From contig JAZOOY010000026.1 of the NCBI GenBank assembly GCA_045655325.1, positions 1 through 5,942 of the forward strand: a stretch of DNA of 5,942 nt, in the 5' to 3' direction. The translations under genes and the position numbers were made by a program. The stretch is from UBA1738 sp045655325 (GTDB lineage Bacteria > Bacillota > Clostridia > UBA1381). Shown in pieces: positions 1 to 4,046 of the stretch. The notes under the pieces were generated by a model, which worked only from the letters and a program-made list of their open reading frames with translations, searched no databases and was not told the DNA's origin. How positions within the stretch are numbered: the first letter of the stretch is position 1; each line of letters begins with the position of its first letter.

Positions 1-343
1 TTTCTCTTTCAATTGAAAGATGGCGGTAAATTCTTGGTTTTCTAAGGTCCGCATCAATTACAAGAACCTTGGCATCTGTCTGTGCAAATGCGATTGCAAG
101 GTTAAGGCAAGTTGTGGTTTTACCTTCGCCAGGGCTGGCACTTGTTACGATAATCTTTTTTCCGCCTTTTGAACCGCTTAATGAAAAACGAATGTTTGTT
201 CTTGCGGCTTTATATGCTTCCTTTGTAACAAAGTCGGTACAATCGGTAAGAAGTGTGTTTGCGCGGAACTGTGCAGAGTCATCACTAACACGGCTGTTGG
301 CTCTTCTTACGTTGAAATTTTTAATGTGATTTAAAATGTTCAT
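1..343 (-). CDS. cpsD: CpsD/CapB-family tyrosine kinase (BY-kinase), N-terminal part
   Basis: The first 114 codons are visible; the gene continues past the left edge. It is probably the cytoplasmic bacterial tyrosine kinase that works with a Wzz-type membrane activator to control capsule or exopolysaccharide polymerisation and export. Seen in the translation: the EAYKAARTNIRF block at residues 42-53, typical of the surface that contacts neighbouring kinase subunits; Walker A motif SASPGEGKTTT at 68-78; and Walker A' motif VLVIDADLRKPR at 93-104, the tyrosine-kinase variant of this P-loop family. The tyrosine-rich tail and Walker B motif lie outside the window. The ATG at 343 overlaps the stop of the upstream wzz gene (ATGA), and GGAGG at 353-357 sits 9 nt before it inside wzz codons, so translation is probably coupled. 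A ParA/MinD-type ATPase is much less likely, given the EAY..RTN block and the wzz neighbour. Confidence 0.9.
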   Translation of the reverse strand, partial: MNILNHIKNFNVRRANSRVSDDSAQFRANTLLTDCTDFVTKEAYKAARTNIRFSLSGSKGGKKIIVTSASPGEGKTTTCLNLAIAFAQTDAKVLVIDADLRKPRIYRHLSIERE

Positions 344-1068
344 TCTTTTCTGCCTCCTTTATCGCCATAGGAGAAGCCTTCTTCTTTTTTACCCTGAGTT
401 AAAGCAATGGCAGGAATTTCGCCTAAAAGAGGTTCTTTATATCTGTTAACAATATCATCACGGGACTTAACTCTGGTATCGAAGAACTCGATACAGAACA
501 CAATTAATGCACCAAGTGCAAGACCTAATGCGAAAGCAAACAATGTGTAGTTCTTAACGTTTGGTGAATATGGCTTCTTTGGAATCTGTCCATCATCAAG
601 AATCTTAACACTACCTGCGTTTACGACTCTGATAAGCTCATCAGGAGCATGAGTCAAAACACTGTGGCAGATTGCGTAAACATCTTCAGGGACTTCGCCT
701 GTTACCTTGATTTCCATAATTTCTGTTTCATTAAGTGGGCTCATAGTAATCATACTGCTAAGCTGACCAACAGAATATTTATTTCCAACATCTTCTGCAA
801 CCTGAGCGAGGAAAGTTCTTCTTTTTAAGATTTCCTTGTATGTAGTAGCAAGTTGCTGGGATGCCACAAGGTTTGCACCCGAAACGTCGCTTGATTGTGT
901 TCTTCTTGCGTTAACGTAAAGTGTACCGTCAGTACGATATAATGGAGTTACTATGAACTGGGCATAGAAAAATCCTGAAACGCAAAGGATAATAGCAGAA
1001 AGTGCCAAAATCCACCATCTGCGAAGAAAAATATTAATAAGTTCTGATATGCTGAACTGTTCCTTCAA
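340..1068 (-). CDS. Wzz/CapA-type polysaccharide chain-length determinant, BY-kinase activator
   Basis: Membrane protein of 242 aa from the preferred TTG start. Family knowledge: such proteins set polysaccharide chain length and, in Firmicutes, activate the separate CpsD kinase with their cytoplasmic C-terminus. Seen: a first membrane segment at about residues 18-40 (starting RWWILALSAIIL), an extracytoplasmic domain of about 120 residues, the proline-rich PKKPYSPN motif at 163-170, a second membrane segment at about 175-196, then the conserved EFFDTRVKSRDDI juxtamembrane stretch and a short charged tail. Start choice: TTG at 1068 has AGGAG 8 nt upstream (1077-1081). An in-frame GTG at 1116 would add 16 residues, but it has no ribosome site and coincides with the predicted transcription start. 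The last codons hold the ribosome site for cpsD. This is the first gene of a minus-strand operon divergent from nth. Confidence 0.88.
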   Translation of the reverse strand: MKEQFSISELINIFLRRWWILALSAIILCVSGFFYAQFIVTPLYRTDGTLYVNARRTQSSDVSGANLVASQQLATTYKEILKRRTFLAQVAEDVGNKYSVGQLSSMITMSPLNETEIMEIKVTGEVPEDVYAICHSVLTHAPDELIRVVNAGSVKILDDGQIPKKPYSPNVKNYTLFAFALGLALGALIVFCIEFFDTRVKSRDDIVNRYKEPLLGEIPAIALTQGKKEEGFSYGDKGGRKE

Positions 1069-1081
1069 AAAATCATCTCCT
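1066..1081 (-). promoter_or_regulatory. Ribosome binding site and TTG start of wzz
   Basis: On the minus strand AGGAG (1077-1081) is followed after 8 nt by TTG (1066-1068). This decides the start of the Wzz-type gene against the upstream GTG at 1116, which lacks any purine-rich site. Confidence 0.7.
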
Positions 1082-1122
1082 AAAATCAATGTTGCCCGAA
1101 AAAAACAGGCTCTCACAGGTTA

Positions 1123-1151
1123 AGTATAGCATATAAGGATGTCAAAAGCAA
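1123..1151 (-). promoter_or_regulatory. Putative promoter of the wzz-cpsD operon
   Basis: Read on the minus strand: -35 TTGCTT (1146-1151, weak), a 17-bp spacer, then -10 TATACT (1123-1128) preceded by TGC, an extended -10 that can compensate for the weak -35. Transcription would begin near 1116. A TTGACA also occurs here, but only 11 bp from the -10, so it was not used. Confidence 0.55.
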
Positions 1152-1168
1152 CATTTTTTCGTTTTTTG

Positions 1169-1197
1169 TTGAAAAAAATACTTTCCTATTATATAAT
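1169..1197 (+). promoter_or_regulatory. Promoter of nth-HIT operon
   Basis: -35 TTGAAA (1169-1174), 17-bp spacer, perfect -10 TATAAT (1192-1197). The start of transcription is expected near 1204, giving a short leader of about 25 nt before nth. The -35 boxes of this promoter and the divergent wzz promoter are only 17 bp apart, and T6, T6 and A7 tracts lie between and over them. Confidence 0.75.
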
Positions 1198-1213
1198 ATA
1201 GCAAAGAGCTAAA

Positions 1214-1231
1214 TTGGAGGTGATAAGGATG
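1214..1231 (+). promoter_or_regulatory. Ribosome binding site deciding the nth start
   Basis: GGAGG at 1216-1220 lies 8 nt before ATG 1229. An in-frame TTG at 1214 overlaps this site itself and would add five residues (MEVIR), so ATG 1229 is the better start. Confidence 0.8.
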
Positions 1232-1867
1232 ACAAAAAAAGAACGGGCACTTTTGGTAGTGGAAAAGTTAAAAAAGCTGTACCCTGACGTTAAGTGCACC
1301 CTTAATTATTCATCGCCTCACGAAATGCTTTTTGCAACACAGATGTCGGCACAATGCACCGATGCACGTGTGAATATTGTGACCGAAACTCTGTTTAAAA
1401 AGTATCCCGATTTAGAGAGCTTTGCAAATGCGGACTATGAAGAGCTTTGCGAAGATATCCGCTCAACAGGTTTTTACAGGAATAAGGCAAAAAACATAAT
1501 CCTTGCAGCCCGCAGGCTTTTAGATGTGTATGACGGCGTTGTCCCTGATACCATGGAAGACCTTTTAACCTTGCCTGGAACAGGCAGAAAAACCGCCAAC
1601 CTTGTGCTGGGCGATATTTACAAAAAGCCTGCCGTTGTGGTGGATACCCATTGCATCAGGCTATCGAGAAAAATCGGTCTTACCAAGGAAGAGAGCCCTG
1701 AAAAAATTGAGATGGATTTAAAAAAGCTGATTCCACCGGAGGAACAGCTTGCCCTTTGCCACAGGTTCGTAAACCACGGAAGACTGGTGTGCATCGCAAG
1801 AAATCCTAAGTGTGAAATTTGTGCAATCAATGGCGAATGCAAAGAATATAACAAGAAAGGAAAATAA
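1229..1867 (+). CDS. nth: Endonuclease III (DNA glycosylase/AP lyase)
   Basis: Base-excision repair enzyme that removes oxidised pyrimidines and cleaves the abasic site by beta-elimination. The product is 212 aa, close to the E. coli protein (211 aa). Seen: the helix-hairpin-helix LPGTGRKTANLVLGD at residues 114-128, with the catalytic lysine at 121; VDTHCIRL at 138-145, with the catalytic aspartate at 139; and the C-terminal [4Fe-4S] ligands C188-x6-C195-x2-C198-x5-C204. Spacings match E. coli Nth (K120, D138, C187/194/197/203) with a one-residue offset, so all key residues are intact. The ATG at 1229 was chosen for its ribosome site. It has its own promoter divergent from the wzz operon, and the HIT gene starts 2 bp after its stop. 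MutY is excluded by the length and the catalytic lysine. Confidence 0.97.
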   Translation: MTKKERALLVVEKLKKLYPDVKCTLNYSSPHEMLFATQMSAQCTDARVNIVTETLFKKYPDLESFANADYEELCEDIRSTGFYRNKAKNIILAARRLLDVYDGVVPDTMEDLLTLPGTGRKTANLVLGDIYKKPAVVVDTHCIRLSRKIGLTKEESPEKIEMDLKKLIPPEEQLALCHRFVNHGRLVCIARNPKCEICAINGECKEYNKKGK

Positions 1868-1869
1868 AA

Positions 1870-2214
1870 ATGGAAGATTGTTTATTTTGTAAAATCATAA
1901 AGGGAGATATCCCATCAAGTAAGGTGTATGAAGACGAAATGGTGTATGCTTTTCGTGACATCGCACCACAGGCACCCCATCACGTGGTGATTATTCCAAA
2001 GCTTCACTTTGCATCAGCAAACGAAGTTACAGCAGAAAATTCAAAGTATATCGCAAGAATTTTTGAAGTTATTCCGCAGATTGCGAAAGAACTTGGCTTT
2101 GCAGAAAATGGTTATCGAGTAGTAAATAACTGTGGCGAGGACGGTCTTCAGACAGTGAAACACCTACATTTCCACCTGATGGGCGGAAGAAAATTCCAGT
2201 GGCCTGCGGGTTAA
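1870..2214 (+). CDS. HIT-family (histidine triad) nucleotide-binding protein
   Basis: Small soluble hydrolase of the Hint branch (114 aa, normal length). Family members cleave AMP from phosphoramidates and aminoacyl- or lysyl-adenylates; the substrate here is unknown. Seen: N-terminal DCLFCKIIKGDIPSSKVYED (residues 3-22) with a CxxC pair (C4, C7) that binds zinc in some homologues; APHHVVIIPKLH at 35-46; and the histidine triad HLHFHLMGG at 98-106 with H98, H100 and H102, where the central base-binding strand ends in the catalytic histidine. The usual GEDGGQ before the triad reads GEDGLQ. It starts 2 bp after the nth stop, with AAAGG at 1856-1860 as ribosome site, so the two are probably co-transcribed. 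No intrinsic terminator is visible after it; the next 34 bp are A/T-rich and run into the rpsU promoter. Confidence 0.95.
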   Translation: MEDCLFCKIIKGDIPSSKVYEDEMVYAFRDIAPQAPHHVVIIPKLHFASANEVTAENSKYIARIFEVIPQIAKELGFAENGYRVVNNCGEDGLQTVKHLHFHLMGGRKFQWPAG

Positions 2215-2248
2215 TTTTGGAAAAAGTAAGAAAAAATTTATAAAAAAC

Positions 2249-2278
2249 TTGACAACCGCACATAATGTGGGGTATAAT
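2249..2278 (+). promoter_or_regulatory. Consensus sigma-A promoter of rpsU-yqeY
   Basis: Perfect -35 TTGACA (2249-2254) and perfect -10 TATAAT (2273-2278) with an 18-bp spacer. Transcription is expected to begin near 2285. This is the strongest promoter in the window, fitting a ribosomal-protein gene. Confidence 0.88.
2256..2272. promoter_or_regulatory. Palindrome in the rpsU promoter spacer, possible operator
   Basis: CCGCACAT-A-ATGTGGGG is an inverted repeat of two 8-bp arms around one base with a single mismatch, filling the spacer between -35 and -10. A protein bound there would block RNA polymerase. Palindromes of this quality are expected once or twice by chance in a window this size, so only the position makes it notable. 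Confidence 0.35.
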
Positions 2279-2284
2279 GACTAT

Positions 2285-2371
2285 TGTGGGTAATTATGAG
2301 AACATCATATTTTTCCATATTATCCATCAAACAGCCGGAAGAATTGTTTTGCCGGAGGGAGGGAAATACAA
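2285..2371 (+). promoter_or_regulatory. rpsU 5' leader with doubled Shine-Dalgarno
   Basis: An unusually long leader of about 87 nt. A possible weak hairpin pairs CCGGAA (2335-2340) with TT-g-CCGG (2349-2355, one bulged G); its 3' arm covers the first two bases of the purine tract GGAGGGAGGG (2354-2363). That tract offers two overlapping ribosome sites, 8 nt (second) or 13 nt (first) from the ATG at 2372. This could permit translational control, but no known ribosomal-protein leader was recognised. Confidence 0.35.
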
Positions 2372-2548
2372 ATGTCAGAAGTTCGTGTAAAAGAAAATGA
2401 ATCACTTGACAGCGCTCTTAGAAGATTTAAGCGTCAGTGCGCAAAATCAGGTGTTATGTCAGAAATAAGAAAACGTGAACACTACGAAAAGCCAAGCGTA
2501 AAGCGTAAGAAGAAGTCCGAGGCTGCTCGTAAGAGAAAGTTCAAATAA
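2372..2548 (+). CDS. rpsU: 30S ribosomal protein bS21
   Basis: The 58-aa product starts MSEVRVKENESLDSALRRFK and is rich in lysine and arginine, ending AARKRKFK. The pattern is that of bS21: an N-terminal strand, the ESLDSALRRFKRQ helix (residues 10-22), VMSEIRKREHYEKPS (28-42) and a basic tail from 43. bS21 binds the 30S platform near the 3' end of 16S rRNA and aids initiation on structured messages. The start is fixed by the strong GGAGGGAGGG tract upstream. The gene is short and easily missed. yqeY begins 1 bp after the stop, the usual Firmicutes rpsU-yqeY arrangement. Confidence 0.97.
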   Translation: MSEVRVKENESLDSALRRFKRQCAKSGVMSEIRKREHYEKPSVKRKKKSEAARKRKFK

Positions 2549-2549
2549 G

Positions 2550-2993
2550 ATGACTTTAAAAGAGAGATTGGCTGACGATCTAAAGTCAGCAATGAAAGAA
2601 AAAAATGTAATCCGTAAAAACACTGTGCAGATGGTTCGTGCCGCTGTGCTTCAGTTTGAAAAGGATAATAAGGTAACTCTTGAAGACGATGGTGTTTTAG
2701 AGGTAATTGCAAAGCAGTTAAAGCAGCGCAAGGATTCTCTCCCTGATTATGAAAAGAGTGGCCGAGACGATTTAATCGCCGATTTAAAGGCAGAAATGGA
2801 TGTTTTGATGGAATATCTGCCAAAGCAGCTAACCCGCGAAGAACTTGAAGTTATCGTTAAAGAGATAATCGGAGAAGTTGGCGCAACAACCATTAAAGAT
2901 ATGGGAAAGGTTATGGCTGCGGCAAAAGCTAAAACCGTTGGCAGAGCTGACGGTCGCATGATAAATGAGGTTGCAAAAGCTCTTTTGTCATAA
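2550..2993 (+). CDS. yqeY: GatB/YqeY domain-containing protein
   Basis: Stand-alone YqeY protein of 147 aa, the usual length. The domain is related to the C-terminal tRNA-binding part of GatB/GatE amidotransferase subunits; the role of the free-standing form is not established. Seen: an N-terminal helical region with LKERLADDLKSAMKEKN (3-19), KQRKDSLPDYEKSGRDDL (57-74), EYLPKQL (88-94), the DMGKVM element (117-122) and the C-terminal signature GRADGRMINEVAK (131-143). The ATG is 1 bp after the rpsU stop (TAAGATG), and only a weak purine stretch inside the end of rpsU serves as ribosome site, so translation probably depends on rpsU. The linkage suggests a translation-related role (inference). 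Confidence 0.95.
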   Translation: MTLKERLADDLKSAMKEKNVIRKNTVQMVRAAVLQFEKDNKVTLEDDGVLEVIAKQLKQRKDSLPDYEKSGRDDLIADLKAEMDVLMEYLPKQLTREELEVIVKEIIGEVGATTIKDMGKVMAAAKAKTVGRADGRMINEVAKALLS

Positions 2994-3009
2994 TTAAATA
3001 GGTAAAAAG

Positions 3010-3040
3010 TGACCCTCTGTGCCATCTGGACGGAGGGTCA
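3010..3040. terminator. Hairpin between yqeY and tRNA-Thr; T tract on the minus strand only
   Basis: TGACCCTCTG (3010-3019) pairs with CGGAGGGTCA (3031-3040) over 10 bp with one G-U, around an 11-nt loop. On the plus strand it is followed only by TGTTAT, a poor terminator tail. On the minus strand it is followed by CTTTTT, so as an intrinsic terminator it faces left. It may end rpsU-yqeY inefficiently, letting the tRNA be co-transcribed, stop leftward read-through, or act as a tRNA-precursor processing element. Confidence 0.5.
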
Positions 3041-3048
3041 TGTTATCT

Positions 3049-3123
3049 GCTGGTGTGGCTCAAAGGTAGAGCAGAGGTATCGTAAACCTCAGGTTGCAAG
3101 TTCGATTCTTGTCACCAGCTCCA
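3049..3123 (+). tRNA. tRNA-Thr (anticodon CGU)
   Basis: A complete cloverleaf can be folded by hand. The acceptor stem is GCTGGTG (3049-3055) with CACCAGC (3113-3119), seven perfect pairs. The D stem is GCTC/GAGC with a short 7-nt loop containing GG. The anticodon stem GAGGT/ACCTC (3074-3078 and 3086-3090) carries loop ATCGTAA, giving anticodon CGT at 3081-3083, which reads ACG (Thr). The variable loop is 5 nt; the T stem GCAAG/CTTGT (one G-U) has loop TTCGATT. The discriminator base is T (3120) and CCA is encoded (3121-3123). No clear promoter of its own is visible between the upstream hairpin and the gene, so it may be read through from rpsU-yqeY. A terminator follows at once. Confidence 0.96.
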
Positions 3124-3157
3124 AAAAAGCGTACTGAATCTTCGGTGCGCTTTTTTT
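3124..3157 (+). terminator. Intrinsic terminator of tRNA-Thr
   Basis: GCGTACTGAA (3129-3138) pairs with TTCGGTGCGC (3141-3150), including two G-U pairs; the innermost pairs must open to form a loop. It is flanked by an A run (3123-3128) and a T7 run (3151-3157), a typical intrinsic terminator that may also work leftward. Confidence 0.85.
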
Positions 3158-3170
3158 GTTTAAATATGTT

Positions 3171-3588
3171 TGTACTTTTGACCAATTCTTTTATCTCTTC
3201 TTTTGTAACCAAAAGAAGCAAAAGTTTTGGGTGTTTCGAATCCCCCAAACCCGCAACGACCAAAAGGGACTGCCGTCCCTTTATGGAATACCCTGCCCAA
3301 GTCGAAACGCGGATGCAAAAGTAAAACTTGCCAAAAATGAAATATAACGGAATTTAGTTAGCTTACATATTTCCCTGTTTCGTTTATAAATCTTAACGCG
3401 ATAGCGGCGTGGCAAGCTCTGCGATGCCACGAGTGTGCTTTGGCTCGCCCTGTTTTAGTAGTTGGGGCGAGTTGTCGAAGTTTTGAAAGCCAAAGGCTGA
3501 CGAAACTTGCGACCTGTCCGAGCCACTACACTACGGAGTCTGAGGTGCCCTCAGCGACTTTTCGTACTTTTGGTCGGTCAAAAGTACA
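3171..3588. mobile_element. Non-coding MITE-like element with 13-bp terminal inverted repeats
   Basis: The ends TGTACTTTTGACC (3171-3183) and GGTCAAAAGTACA (3576-3588) are perfect inverted repeats 418 bp apart. Between them there is no credible gene but many hairpins: CTTCTTTTG/CAAAAGAAG (3197-3218); GTTTCGA/TCGAAAC (3233-3239 with 3302-3308) enclosing AAAGGGAC/GTCCCTTT (3263-3282); CGTGGCA/TGCCACG (3408-3431); CTCGCCC/GGGCGAG (3444-3471); a nested hairpin at 3474-3513; CTGAGG/CCTCAG (3540-3554); and GTACTTTTG/CAAAAGTAC (3564-3587). GC rises to 78/140 at 3401-3540 against 50/180 just downstream (3661-3840), suggesting a different origin. ATATG lies just outside both ends (3164-3168 and 3590-3594), but not at equal distance, so a target duplication is not proven. 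The right end is itself a palindrome, so the terminal repeat could be partly coincidental. No transposase is present; mobilisation in trans is an inference. Confidence 0.45.
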
Positions 3589-3598
3589 TATATGAATA

Positions 3599-3653
3599 AA
3601 TCCCTCCGTCAGCCTACGGCCGACACCTCCCTTTAGGCAAGTGAGGCTTTTTT
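3599..3653. repeat. Short double-hairpin intergenic repeat (REP/terminator-like)
   Basis: Two adjacent imperfect hairpins: GTCAGCC-tac-GGCCGAC (3608-3624, one mismatch) and CCTC-c-CTT with AAG-t-GAGG (3626-3646, one mismatch, loop TAGGC), followed by C and six T (3648-3653). From memory, similar CCCTCCGTC...GAGGCTTTTT units recur between genes in gut Clostridia; that is unverified. Only one copy is in the window. It could act as a plus-strand terminator in front of the small-RNA promoter. Confidence 0.5.
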
Positions 3654-3680
3654 ATTGTTTGTCGAAATATGTCTTACGAT

Positions 3681-3714
3681 TTGACTTGCAAAAACAGATA
3701 TATTATGATATACT
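3681..3714 (+). promoter_or_regulatory. Promoter of the putative small RNA
   Basis: -35 TTGACT (3681-3686), 17-bp spacer, -10 TATGAT (3704-3709). An overlapping alternative is TTGCAA (3686-3691), 17 bp, then TATACT (3709-3714) with an upstream TG (extended -10). Either gives a start at about 3716-3721, exactly where the structured RNA begins. Confidence 0.7.
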
Positions 3715-3717
3715 AAA

Positions 3718-3891
3718 GTTGCACAACACAAAAGAATATAAAAAAGCGAATTAATTGCACAGTGTTTTTTTATTTTGAAAAAAACGAAGACCTACTTCAT
3801 ACTGTGTTTTAATTCGCATATTGAAATTTGTGTTGTGCAAGATACAAAAGGTCATCGTTTTTACGCGTGACCTTCGGGTTGCGCGTTTTTT
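3718..3891 (+). ncRNA. Putative novel structured small RNA, about 170 nt
   Basis: No known RNA family was recognised. Seen: P1, a perfect 14-bp pairing of TTGCACAACACAAA (3719-3732) with TTTGTGTTGTGCAA (3827-3840); AATAT (3735-3739) with ATATT (3818-3822), leaving six A bulged (3740-3745); P2, GCGAATTAA (3746-3754) with TTAATTCGC (3809-3817); P3, CACAGT (3758-3763) with ACTGTG (3801-3806). Inside P3 sit two hairpins, GTTTTTTT/AAAAAAAC (3764-3785, loop ATTTTG) and GAAG/CTTC (3786-3798, loop ACCTA), making a three-way junction. An upstream promoter and a downstream terminator bound it, and no ATG occurs on this strand across the whole stretch, arguing against coding. Alternatives: a 122-bp MITE with 14-bp ends. 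The size resembles 6S RNA, but the junction and A/U-rich sequence do not clearly fit it; no reverse transcriptase or CRISPR gene is nearby to support a retron or tracrRNA. The target is unknown. Confidence 0.6.
3863..3891 (+). terminator. UUCG-capped intrinsic terminator of the small RNA
   Basis: ACGCGTGACC (3863-3872) pairs with GGTTGCGCGT (3877-3886) over 10 bp with two G-U pairs, closed by the extra-stable C(TTCG)G tetraloop and followed by T6 (3886-3891). Confidence 0.88.
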
Positions 3892-3998
3892 AATTCCCTG
3901 TATTTAAAAACCTCAAAAAGCGTTATACTTTAAAGAAAAATCCATAAATACCAAAAAACGTTTAAATACATTTACTCCACAAAAGAAAAACCGCAACA
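3892..3998. other. A/T-rich spacer, no gene seen
   Basis: Between the small-RNA terminator and the terminator of the oppositely oriented oxidoreductase gene. Only a 9-bp inverted repeat, GTATTTAAA (3900-3908) and TTTAAATAC (3961-3969), was noted; in such A/T-rich DNA it carries little weight. No ORF or convincing promoter was found. Confidence 0.6.
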
Positions 3999-4030
3999 AA
4001 AAAGAGATGTGAAATATCACATCTCTTTTT
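3999..4030 (-). terminator. Bidirectional intrinsic terminator of the PFOR gene
   Basis: AAAAAGAGATGTGA (3999-4012) and TCACATCTCTTTTT (4017-4030) form a perfect 14-bp stem around a 4-nt loop. On the minus strand the stem ends in a T6 run, 16 bp after the oxidoreductase stop codon. On the plus strand it also ends in T5, so it can stop transcripts from either side. Confidence 0.93.
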
Positions 4031-4046
4031 ATATTGCCTTTAAGAC

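Noticed and set aside
69..329. 86-codon plus-strand open frame
   Set aside because: Lies antisense to the CpsD-type kinase, whose Walker motifs are clear on the minus strand; no ribosome site.
2971..3000. Possible tRNA promoter TTGCAA, 18 bp, TAAATA
   Set aside because: The -10 matches consensus at only three positions, and it lies mostly within the end of yqeY.
2482..3025. Minus-strand open frames opposite rpsU and yqeY
   Set aside because: Shadows of the two real genes, which match known families and have a consensus promoter.
3049..3123. tRNA as an integration (att) site for a larger element
   Set aside because: No integrase and no repeated copy of the tRNA 3' end were found in the downstream 900 bp.
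3060..3347. Open frames of 63-76 codons on both strands overlapping tRNA-Thr, its terminator and the left end of the repeat element
   Set aside because: They run through the tRNA or terminator, have no Shine-Dalgarno, overlap each other in different frames and resemble no protein family I recognise.
3755..3820. 22-codon minus-strand ORF (MRIKTQYEVGLRFF...) across the small-RNA fold
   Set aside because: No ribosome site or promoter on that strand; its composition follows from the palindromic A/T-rich stems.
3719..3891. 6S RNA, retron msr-msd or CRISPR tracrRNA
   Set aside because: Size and end-pairing are suggestive, but the fold is a three-way junction, and no reverse transcriptase, cas gene or repeat array lies in the window.
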